NCBI GenBank assembly: GCA_946477995.1
Contig: CAMLAI010000010.1
Coordinates: 1 to 34,280, forward strand
Direction: 5' to 3'
DNA: 34,280 nucleotides
From: an uncultured Gilliamella sp.
GTDB lineage: Bacteria; Pseudomonadota; Gammaproteobacteria; Enterobacterales; Orbaceae
Shown: one piece after another, positions 1 through 8,179 of the stretch
Numbering within the stretch: position 1 is the stretch's first letter
Layout: each line of letters begins with the position of its first letter
Notes under the pieces: model-generated
Databases searched by the model: none
Told to the model about the DNA's origin: nothing
What the model saw: only the letters and a program-made list of their open reading frames with translations
Position numbers and translations under genes: made by a program

Positions 1-296
1 ATAGGGATCGTATTTGGGAAAAAATGGTTGCAAGATTGCATATCAGTGCTTTTGACGTTTCATATGCTAACACACTAGAGGGAAGAGTATCTGTTATCAG
101 TGCAGATGCTGTTTCAGACGAAAATTTAGGTCGATATTACCTTGTTAGTATTGAAGTTCCTTCTGAGAAATATAATGTAACTATGTACCCAGGTATGAGT
201 GTCGATGCATATTTGCTGACTGGAAAAAGGACATTACTGGAATACTTTTTAAAACCCTTATTGTCAAACAGTTCTCTTGTTTTTTCAGAACCTTAA
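1..296 (+). CDS. HlyD-family membrane-fusion protein of a type I secretion system, C-terminal end only
   Basis: The reading frame is open from the first bases of the window (codons in phase with position 3), so the gene starts upstream and only about the last 97 codons are present. Visible residues include a beta-rich stretch (LEGRVSVISADAVSD), YPGMSVDAYLLTGKRT and a last segment LLEYFLKPL. Such an ending, with a G-M-x-V-x-A-x-L-x-T-G-K-R-T pattern followed by a short leucine-rich helix, is typical of HlyD/LapC-type periplasmic adaptors, which join an inner-membrane ABC exporter to a TolC-like outer-membrane channel. The stop lies 27 bp before the first RTX gene, so adaptor, substrates and exporter are probably one transcript. 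The ATG at 24 is internal, not a start. The family call rests on the C-terminal pattern and context. Confidence 0.85.
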   Translation, partial: RDRIWEKMVARLHISAFDVSYANTLEGRVSVISADAVSDENLGRYYLVSIEVPSEKYNVTMYPGMSVDAYLLTGKRTLLEYFLKPLLSNSSLVFSEP

Positions 297-323
297 CTTA
301 TTTAGATGAATGGATATAAATAG

Positions 324-3300
324 ATGTCACAATATAATGAATTACCAATGCCTGCATCATCAGAAACAGCTGTTGTTCCTGTTACCTATGCAGAAAACTA
401 TATACCCGTTAATTATAAAGATGTTGAATTATTAATTAATGGTACTGATTTGATTGTTCAGTCTGGTGATAAAAAATTAATATTACCATTAGCGGCTAAA
501 CTAGCATCATTAGACCCAAATATATTTACTTTTTCATTTAAAGATGGGGTTACAATCAATGCTAATGAGTTAATTTCCAAGTCTCAATCTATTAATACTG
601 CGCCAAAGTTAACTGAAAATAATGAATCTGATGTTACTGAAAAAAATGAGATGAAGGGGCAAGATGAACATGAAGTTATCGAACCTGTCGCTAATGAATC
701 TGTTGAAATTATCGTAGTCAATAATTTAGACAGTCAATTACAAAAAGATGAAGAGAGTATTGAAGATCTTGAAAAGTTTATTTCAAAAAATTCTTCATCA
801 ACTATCAGTGATAATGATAACAATATTTCAGAAAATATCCCGTATCCATCAACATCCGATACAGCCGAATCTTCAAAGGAAAAATTTATTGCAGAATCGC
901 ATGAAATTATCGATATCAATGATAATAATAATAACAATAACGAAGATAGCTCTGATGAAATCGATATTCCTTCAATAAAGTTATTACAAATCAAATCGGT
1001 TGTTAATAACTCAAGTAAAATTTGGATAGCGGGTACCGGTAATGACGAAGCAGCTGAATCAGAAAATTTTAATATCCAATATGAAAATATTCATATAGAT
1101 CTATCGGGAGAAACAGAAAATTGGACAATTTACGCTAATGATGAAACGAAGCTACCTATTGGGCAAATAGGGCGCGTTATAGAAATTAATGATGCAACAA
1201 GTGTCGTTTCTGTTACTGGTCAACTCGGAAATATGAAAATCATTACAGCTGATTCGGCACTCGGTAAAGAATTTGGATTAGCTGCAAATCAATTTTTAAT
1301 TATTTATCCTGAAGGAATAAAATCGTCTTTTAGCCTTGCTTTAAGCTATATTGATAATCAAGGCAATACAGTAAATGAACAGGCTAATTTTGATATTACC
1401 GATCACCCAGCAATTATTGTTGATAATACTGGGCATTTTCAACTTTCATCAACCAAAAATAATGTTGATATCACCGCTGGTAGTGGGGATGATACCATTT
1501 TTGCAGGCAATCAAAATGGACATTATGATGGAGGTGCTGGTACAAATACAGTTAATTATAGTCAACTTAAAGAATCACTGGTTATTGATTTAAATAATGG
1601 AAAAACTGACGCCAAAAATACCCACCATACATTAAAAAATATTCAAAATGTAATTGGAAGTAATAATGGCGATACCATAATTGGGCATAGCCAAGAAAAT
1701 AATATACTCACTGGCGGTGATGGTAATGATACGATTATGAGTGGTGGGGGTAACAACATTATTGATGGCGGTAAAGGTATCAATACCATTGCCTTTGAAA
1801 ATGTGACTAGCGGTGTTCACGTTGATTTATCTGCAAATAAAGTTATTAATAACGGTAATGGTGGCACAGACTCTGTTAAAAATATTCAAAATATCACCGG
1901 TAGTGATTTTGATGATATTTTAATAGGCGATGATCAAGACAACCTCATTGTCGGTGGTAAAGGTAATGATACTTTATCAGGTCGAGGTGGAAATAATACA
2001 CTCGATGGTGGTGAGGGAATTAACACCGCTGACTATTCAGACGCTGAATCTGGAATTGAAGTGGATTTAACAAAAGATAATAACCAAGTTGAAGATAATG
2101 GATTCGGTGGAAAAGATACACTAATTAATATCCAAGCTATTGTTGGAAGTGATTATGATGATAAATTCATAACAGGTGTTGGCACTACCATTATTGATGG
2201 TGGCGCTGGTGATGATCACTTTAAAGTTGGTGGTAATGAAGCGAGCATCACATTTTTAAGTGGAAATAGTGGTAATAACACCTATGAAGCAGGAGCAGGA
2301 TTTAACAATTATTTAGGGGGAACAGGTTTTGACACCCTTAGTTATGTAAATGCAGCTTATGGAATTAGCATTGATTTCAATAAAAGTATTGTTTATGACA
2401 ATGGCTTTTCAGGCATTGATATTTTAAAGGATATTAATAAAGTCATTGGAACTAATTTTGATGATTATTTCGTTTTAGGTAATGGCGATCATTCAGTCGA
2501 TGGGGGTCTTGGTAATAATACAATCATAGCAGGTTCTGGCAACAATAAAATTGATGGAGGAAGTCAAGGCGCAGGTTTCATTAATACTGTTGATTACAGT
2601 AATGCAACTTCAGGTCTGGAAATGGATTTAGTAACGGGTGATGTTGCTAAAAATGGCTTTGGTGGTCAAGATAACATAACAAACATTCAAAAAATTATAG
2701 CGACTGATTTTGATGATGTGATCTACAGTAGTGCTAACGATCTAAGTATTTTAGCTGGGGCTGGAAATGATACAGTTTACGGCAATTATGGTAATGATAT
2801 TCTTGATGGTGGAGAAGGTGTAAACACATTAAGATATGATGCTCTCAGTGACGGTGTTACTATCAATATGAGTAACGGCACTGTTACTAAAACCTCTGGT
2901 ACAGATAATTTTACCAATTTCAATACTTTTATTGGTTCAAAAGGCAGTGATGTTTTCATCGCTGCAGCAGGCAATCAAACAATTGATGGTAGCTCAGGTC
3001 ACGATGCCATAGATTATAGTGGTATGTCTGGAAGAATGGTGGCTCATCTTGATACTAATCAGATTGATGATGATGTTAAAGATAGACATTTATTTCATCA
3101 CACCGTAAAAAATATTGATGAAGTTAGATTTTCAAATGCTTCAGGTAATGTTGGTTATACTAAAACATCGGGTTCAACAAAGTTTGTCGGCGGTTCATTA
3201 AATGATACCTTCTATATTTTAGGCGGAAATAATGAAATTTTTGGTGGAAGCGGCACAGATATAATCAGCTATCGATACTCTACTACTGGAAAAGGTGTTG

Positions 3301-4214
3301 TAGTAGAACTCAATCAAAGTGGTACAGGTTATGCAACACAAAATAGCTATGGTGGTAAAGACCATATTGTGGATGTCGAAACCGTTCATGGTACCGAATT
3401 CAATGACTATATTAAATCTTTCGCTGAAATGAGAGGATTTTCTGGTAACGATACACTAGAAGGCGTTGGTAAAAATGCGTGGGTTGATTATGGCGATGCA
3501 TCAAATGTGGATATCGATTTAGAGAAAGGGATTGCTGTAAAAAGTGGTGGGAAAACCACAGGTACAGATAAACTAATCAATATCAATAAAGTTGTAACTG
3601 GTTCGGGTGATAGTATTGTTCGAGGCAATGATAACGACAATGTTATAACCGGACGATTTGGAAACGATACATTTTACGCTTCTACAGGAAACGATAGTTA
3701 CAACGGCGAACGCGGTAATGATACGTTAATTTATAATGAATTAAATAATACTAAAATTGAAGTTAATCTTAATACTAACACAATTGTTAAAACCCATGAT
3801 AATGGTAATCAAGGTGTGGACAACTATAAAAGTATTGAAAACATCATTGGAACCAATGGTAATGATATATTCAAAATTACCTCATTAGCAGATTTAAATG
3901 CCTATCAATGTATTGACGGAGGTCAAGGATTTGATGTTGTTAAAAAATCTGGTCAAACAGATAATTTCTTTTTTGGAAGTTCAACTATTTTTAAACATAT
4001 AGACAGTTTTGATTTCAAAGACAATAGCATGGATAGAATTTCCATTGATTTATCGACCTTTTTTGATGCTTTGGATACAGATTCAGTTGAGTTTGTTTTA
4101 GATAGTAATGACAGTTTAGCATTAATAAATTCTTCTTCTTGGTCACATAGTGTAAATGGTTCAAAAGAAATTTGGACAGATGGTACACATGAATTAATCG
4201 TTGACCGAGTATAA
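324..4214 (+). CDS. Giant RTX-repeat protein, predicted type I secretion substrate (paralogue 1)
   Basis: 1296 aa with no Sec signal peptide. Layout seen: an N-terminal prefix (about 1-90, with LLINGTDLIVQSGDKK, resembling the BapA/LapF prefix-like domain); an acidic Asn/Ser/Glu-rich linker (about 92-212); a beta-type domain (about 215-380); then ten repeat modules (about 385-1195). Each module carries an N-T-x-x-Y-S strand, a G-I-x-V-D-L strand, N-G-x-G-G-x-D and N-I-x-x-I-x-G-x-x-x-D-D, and several carry canonical GGxGND calcium-binding turns. The tail (about 1195-1296) has FKHIDSFDF and WTDGTHEL and is probably the uncleaved secretion signal. No catalytic or toxin domain and no LapG-type TAAG/PAAG site was recognised, so a surface adhesin or matrix protein is more likely than a pore-forming toxin. 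The start is chosen for its 27 bp gap to the adaptor gene; the ribosome binding site is weak. Confidence 0.88.
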   Translation: MSQYNELPMPASSETAVVPVTYAENYIPVNYKDVELLINGTDLIVQSGDKKLILPLAAKLASLDPNIFTFSFKDGVTINANELISKSQSINTAPKLTENNESDVTEKNEMKGQDEHEVIEPVANESVEIIVVNNLDSQLQKDEESIEDLEKFISKNSSSTISDNDNNISENIPYPSTSDTAESSKEKFIAESHEIIDINDNNNNNNEDSSDEIDIPSIKLLQIKSVVNNSSKIWIAGTGNDEAAESENFNIQYENIHIDLSGETENWTIYANDETKLPIGQIGRVIEINDATSVVSVTGQLGNMKIITADSALGKEFGLAANQFLIIYPEGIKSSFSLALSYIDNQGNTVNEQANFDITDHPAIIVDNTGHFQLSSTKNNVDITAGSGDDTIFAGNQNGHYDGGAGTNTVNYSQLKESLVIDLNNGKTDAKNTHHTLKNIQNVIGSNNGDTIIGHSQENNILTGGDGNDTIMSGGGNNIIDGGKGINTIAFENVTSGVHVDLSANKVINNGNGGTDSVKNIQNITGSDFDDILIGDDQDNLIVGGKGNDTLSGRGGNNTLDGGEGINTADYSDAESGIEVDLTKDNNQVEDNGFGGKDTLINIQAIVGSDYDDKFITGVGTTIIDGGAGDDHFKVGGNEASITFLSGNSGNNTYEAGAGFNNYLGGTGFDTLSYVNAAYGISIDFNKSIVYDNGFSGIDILKDINKVIGTNFDDYFVLGNGDHSVDGGLGNNTIIAGSGNNKIDGGSQGAGFINTVDYSNATSGLEMDLVTGDVAKNGFGGQDNITNIQKIIATDFDDVIYSSANDLSILAGAGNDTVYGNYGNDILDGGEGVNTLRYDALSDGVTINMSNGTVTKTSGTDNFTNFNTFIGSKGSDVFIAAAGNQTIDGSSGHDAIDYSGMSGRMVAHLDTNQIDDDVKDRHLFHHTVKNIDEVRFSNASGNVGYTKTSGSTKFVGGSLNDTFYILGGNNEIFGGSGTDIISYRYSTTGKGVVVELNQSGTGYATQNSYGGKDHIVDVETVHGTEFNDYIKSFAEMRGFSGNDTLEGVGKNAWVDYGDASNVDIDLEKGIAVKSGGKTTGTDKLININKVVTGSGDSIVRGNDNDNVITGRFGNDTFYASTGNDSYNGERGNDTLIYNELNNTKIEVNLNTNTIVKTHDNGNQGVDNYKSIENIIGTNGNDIFKITSLADLNAYQCIDGGQGFDVVKKSGQTDNFFFGSSTIFKHIDSFDFKDNSMDRISIDLSTFFDALDTDSVEFVLDSNDSLALINSSSWSHSVNGSKEIWTDGTHELIVDRV

Positions 4215-4240
4215 ATAGAGATAAGAAGTGAGACAAGTTT

Positions 4241-7200
4241 ATGAGTAACACAAATACAGCCTTAACACCGATGGAGCCAGCTCTTTCAATTATTCCTTTT
4301 ACTTATGAAGACAATAAAATTAATGCTTCATGGGAAAAAGATAAAGTATCTTTATCAATTAATGGTTCGGATTTAATCATTACTACAGGTGACAATCGTA
4401 AATTGATTTTAACGATGGGAGCCGAATTAGCTTCTTTAAATGGAGGCGTGCTTTCATTAGCATTTAATGATGGAAAAAAATTAAATTCATATGAAATTAT
4501 GAGTTTAGCGAAAATTGAAGATATTACACCAGAGATAATTGAAACAAAAGCACCTGAACAACTTACCACTAAAGAGGATGACATCACTGTCGAAAGTGTC
4601 GAAGATAAAACGGTTGATCTCACGACAAACATGACAGACAATTTTATTGTTATTGATACAAGTGGTGGTGCGGACACGTCATCAAATGAAATTCAATCTT
4701 CACTTGAAAATATGATGGATTTAGACATGCAAGTGAAGCCTGCTAAACTTAAGTCACCTCATGCAGATATTGTTTTTAAGAAGAGTTCATCATCCAGTTC
4801 GGATTCAGAAAAGTTTCAATCAAGTATCGATGGCGAAGTTCCAATTGTTGAAAGTAAACCACCTGCAAGTATTACGCCAAAGATGCCTAATGTTAAACTT
4901 TATCAATGGGAAGGATTAATTGATAGTGCTCAACATGTTTACGACGTCGGTGGTGGTAATCTAACAGCAAGAACGGATGTTACAGCCAATGCGCAGTATT
5001 CAACAACACTGGTTGATCTTTCGCAAGAAAATGCTGATTGGACGGTTAACGTAGCAAATCAAAATTATATTGAAGAAGGTAAAATTCTTCGTATTGTCTC
5101 TTTTGATGATGCTCAATCAATAGGTAACATAACAGGGCTTCCTTCTGACTATGAAATTATTCGAGGCGGTACAGCGCAGGGTGATAAATATGGTTTATCG
5201 CTCAATGAAATCATTATTTTATATCCAAAAGGTCAGATTAATAAATTCTCGATTTCGGTAACATACACTGATTCAAATGGAAAAACTGTAACAGAAGACT
5301 TTAATTTTTCAGTTGTTGATTCCCCTTCATCACTTATTGATATCGATGGAAACATACTGTTATCAAGTTCCGCTAATAATGTTCATGTTGTTGGTGGTGC
5401 TGGCGATGATGTCATTATTGCTGGCACAACACAAGATATTTATGACGGTGGAGCTGGAATTAATACTGTAGATTATAGCCAAGTAAAAGGTGACTTAATT
5501 ATTGATTTACATACGAAAACTGTTACAGGAGCTGTAAATCAACAGGTTGAAAATATTCAAAATATTATTGGTAACAATGGTGATAATACTTTTATCGGAA
5601 GCTTAACAGAAAGTAACAACTTGATTGGCGGTGATGGCAAGGATATCTTTTTTGTTGGTGGCGGCAAAGATAATCAGATAGATGGCAAAGGCGGTATTAA
5701 TACAATAAGTTATGAAACCACTGATAACGGAGTCAATGTTGATTTAACTAAGGGCATTGTTACCGATGCATTTGGTCGAAACGACTCAATTCGAAATATT
5801 AATAACATTACTGGTACACATTTTGATGATGTCTTAATTGGAGATGATAAAGACAATATCATAATTGGTAATGGTGGTAATGATATCCTTGTAGGTATGG
5901 GGGGTAACAATACGCTAATAGGCGGTAATGGTGGAAATAGTACGGCCAGTTATCAAGAATCCGTAAAAGGAATTAATGTTGACCTTTCTAAAACAGATAA
6001 ACAAGTTATCAATAATGGCTTTGATGGTTCGGATACTTTAACGAATATTCAATCAATTAAAGGTAGTCAACATGATGATATTTTTAAAACCGCCAAAGGT
6101 AGTATAACGATATATGGTGGTGAAGGTAATGATACTTTTTATATTGAAGGTGATGCAATTAGTCGAGCTGTAATTCACGGTGAAGCAGGTAATAATCTTT
6201 ATGTTGCTGGGCAAGGTTATAACTCCTTTATTGGTGGTTCAGGAATTGACGTTGTAGATTATCATCTAGCGTCTTCGGCCATTGATGTAAATCTTAAAAC
6301 ACGACGTGCCTATTCAAATGGTTTTGGCGGTGCGGATCAGCTAACTAACATAAATGGCATTGTTGGAACTGATTTTGACGATCGTATTGAATTGGCTAAT
6401 GATACTAATTATCTCATTAGTACAGGCGCTGGCGATGATTATCTTATTGTAGGCAAAGGCGGAATGTCTAATTATTATGATGGTGGAGATGGTGTCGATA
6501 CTATCGATTATAGTAATGTCGCTAATGGCATTGAAATCAGCCTGAAAAATCAAGTAGCAACAAAGAACGGTACCAAAGATAGCAATGGTCTTGATGGTGT
6601 AGATAAGGTCTCAAATTTCGAAAATATTGTTGGTTCAGCTTTTGATGATATCATTGAAGGAAGCGATGCTGATAATATTATTCATGTTGGTGGCGGGTCG
6701 GAAAATATCATCTATGGTTCTTTGGGTAATGACCAAATTATCACTAAAGGTAATGGAACGAATACGTTAGATTATAGTCGTTATTCTATTGTTGCACAGA
6801 ATTCTGGGATTGAGATAGACGCTACTAATGGAACAGTAATAAAAGATATCAACGGACAGACATATCAGGATAGTTTTACAGCGGGTGGATTCGCAAAATT
6901 TGTTGGTACGGAATATGATGATACATTCATTATAAACCAGAGTACAACATTTGTTGACGGTAGTGGTGGAACTAACTCGCTTATTTTAGATGAAACAATG
7001 CAAGGATCGTATATTGTTGATTTAGAAAACAATCGTATTACAGCTAATAATTATGATGCTGAAATAAAGAATATAAATAATGTGACCATTAAAAATGGTA
7101 CTTTGCAGTTTTATGGAAACGAAACAGAAGGTAATACCGTTATTGCTGGTGCAGGTGATGATCATATCCATGCTAAAGGTGGTGATAATTTTATAGACGG

Positions 7201-8164
7201 TGGCGCTGGTAGTGACTGGCTCTATTACGATGATGGAATTCAAGGTGTGGTTGTTTCGTTAGATGCAAACGGTAATGGTACGGCGACTAATGGTTTTGGC
7301 GGAAAAGATACGATAAAAAATATCGAAAACATATATGGTTCACAATATGACGATATAATATCAGGAAAAGGAATTTTAATTGGTGGTGATGGAAACAATA
7401 CATTAATTGGTATTGGCAATAATGCAGTTGTTCAATATAAATCACCAAATGGAATTAAAGCAAATCTTGACACAGGTATAGTAAGCGATAATGGGTATGG
7501 TAAAGAAGATCGTATCGTGAATATACACAAAATCATTGGAACTGATAAAGATGATGAATTTTATGGTAGTAGTGTAAGTGATGAAATTCATACTGGTGCT
7601 GGAAATGATATTGTTTACGGCAGTAGTGGTAATGATAGAATAGTGAATACTAGTGGTAATACGAAAATAGATTATACTAATTTAAGAGAAGGTATAAGAG
7701 TTTATATTACTAACAATAAAGATATGACAGTTTCTAAAGGTAATTGGGGGAGAGATACACTTACTTCCATTACCGATATTTCAGGAACTAATTTTAATGA
7801 CGAGTTTCAATTCAGTTCGCTTACCGATTTCAATCGATATCACTCAATTGATGGTGGTTTAGGTATAGATAGTGTCACCAAAAAAGGAAGAGCTGGAACG
7901 TTTGATTTTAGTGTCGTTAATAAAAATTTATTTAAACATATTGATATTTTCAATTTTAAAGATGGGGTCGCTGGTGATTTTATCCTCGTAAATTTAAGTG
8001 ATTTATTTGAGAATATGGATAATAACAATATTCGATTTGATACCGATAGCACTGATTCATTACAAATTTTAGATAGTGCAGGTACTTGGGTACATTCTGA
8101 AATTTCACCGGGTGTTGATCAGTGGACAGATGGAACCCATACATTAACTTGGAATCATGTATAG
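4241..8164 (+). CDS. Giant RTX-repeat protein, predicted type I secretion substrate (paralogue 2)
   Basis: 1307 aa, collinear with the preceding gene: prefix (about 1-90, with LSINGSDLIITTGDNR), acidic/Ser-rich linker (about 90-210, including KKSSSSSSDSEKF), beta-type domain (about 215-380, ending in an SVVDSP motif), ten repeat modules (about 387-1205) and a C-terminal tail with FKHIDIFNF and WTDGTHTL. The first RTX turn (GGAGDD) falls at about residue 387 in both proteins, and the seventh module is degenerate in both, so the pair arose by duplication of a finished gene. Repeats such as NGFGGADQLTNINGIVGTDF fit calcium-binding beta-roll folding outside the cell. No enzymatic domain is visible. 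It starts 26 bp after the first paralogue and ends 15 bp before the ABC exporter gene, consistent with one operon. The biological target is unknown. Confidence 0.88.
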   Translation: MSNTNTALTPMEPALSIIPFTYEDNKINASWEKDKVSLSINGSDLIITTGDNRKLILTMGAELASLNGGVLSLAFNDGKKLNSYEIMSLAKIEDITPEIIETKAPEQLTTKEDDITVESVEDKTVDLTTNMTDNFIVIDTSGGADTSSNEIQSSLENMMDLDMQVKPAKLKSPHADIVFKKSSSSSSDSEKFQSSIDGEVPIVESKPPASITPKMPNVKLYQWEGLIDSAQHVYDVGGGNLTARTDVTANAQYSTTLVDLSQENADWTVNVANQNYIEEGKILRIVSFDDAQSIGNITGLPSDYEIIRGGTAQGDKYGLSLNEIIILYPKGQINKFSISVTYTDSNGKTVTEDFNFSVVDSPSSLIDIDGNILLSSSANNVHVVGGAGDDVIIAGTTQDIYDGGAGINTVDYSQVKGDLIIDLHTKTVTGAVNQQVENIQNIIGNNGDNTFIGSLTESNNLIGGDGKDIFFVGGGKDNQIDGKGGINTISYETTDNGVNVDLTKGIVTDAFGRNDSIRNINNITGTHFDDVLIGDDKDNIIIGNGGNDILVGMGGNNTLIGGNGGNSTASYQESVKGINVDLSKTDKQVINNGFDGSDTLTNIQSIKGSQHDDIFKTAKGSITIYGGEGNDTFYIEGDAISRAVIHGEAGNNLYVAGQGYNSFIGGSGIDVVDYHLASSAIDVNLKTRRAYSNGFGGADQLTNINGIVGTDFDDRIELANDTNYLISTGAGDDYLIVGKGGMSNYYDGGDGVDTIDYSNVANGIEISLKNQVATKNGTKDSNGLDGVDKVSNFENIVGSAFDDIIEGSDADNIIHVGGGSENIIYGSLGNDQIITKGNGTNTLDYSRYSIVAQNSGIEIDATNGTVIKDINGQTYQDSFTAGGFAKFVGTEYDDTFIINQSTTFVDGSGGTNSLILDETMQGSYIVDLENNRITANNYDAEIKNINNVTIKNGTLQFYGNETEGNTVIAGAGDDHIHAKGGDNFIDGGAGSDWLYYDDGIQGVVVSLDANGNGTATNGFGGKDTIKNIENIYGSQYDDIISGKGILIGGDGNNTLIGIGNNAVVQYKSPNGIKANLDTGIVSDNGYGKEDRIVNIHKIIGTDKDDEFYGSSVSDEIHTGAGNDIVYGSSGNDRIVNTSGNTKIDYTNLREGIRVYITNNKDMTVSKGNWGRDTLTSITDISGTNFNDEFQFSSLTDFNRYHSIDGGLGIDSVTKKGRAGTFDFSVVNKNLFKHIDIFNFKDGVAGDFILVNLSDLFENMDNNNIRFDTDSTDSLQILDSAGTWVHSEISPGVDQWTDGTHTLTWNHV

Positions 8165-8179
8165 GTATCAGATATCTTT

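Noticed and set aside
734..994. A - strand open frame rich in Ser and Leu opposite the linker of RTX paralogue 1
   Set aside because: It is a compositional shadow of the acidic Asn/Glu linker; no recognisable domain.
1480..3900. Regularly spaced similar DNA segments that could suggest a repeat array or CRISPR
   Set aside because: The periodicity (about 80-90 codons) follows protein modules and short RTX turns in one open frame; the DNA repeats are diverged and there are no identical repeats with unique spacers.
4303..4677. A 124-codon open frame on the - strand inside RTX paralogue 2
   Set aside because: It is antisense to a well-supported gene, Ser/Val-rich because the sense strand is Asp/Asn/Thr-rich, and shows no family motif or ribosome binding site.
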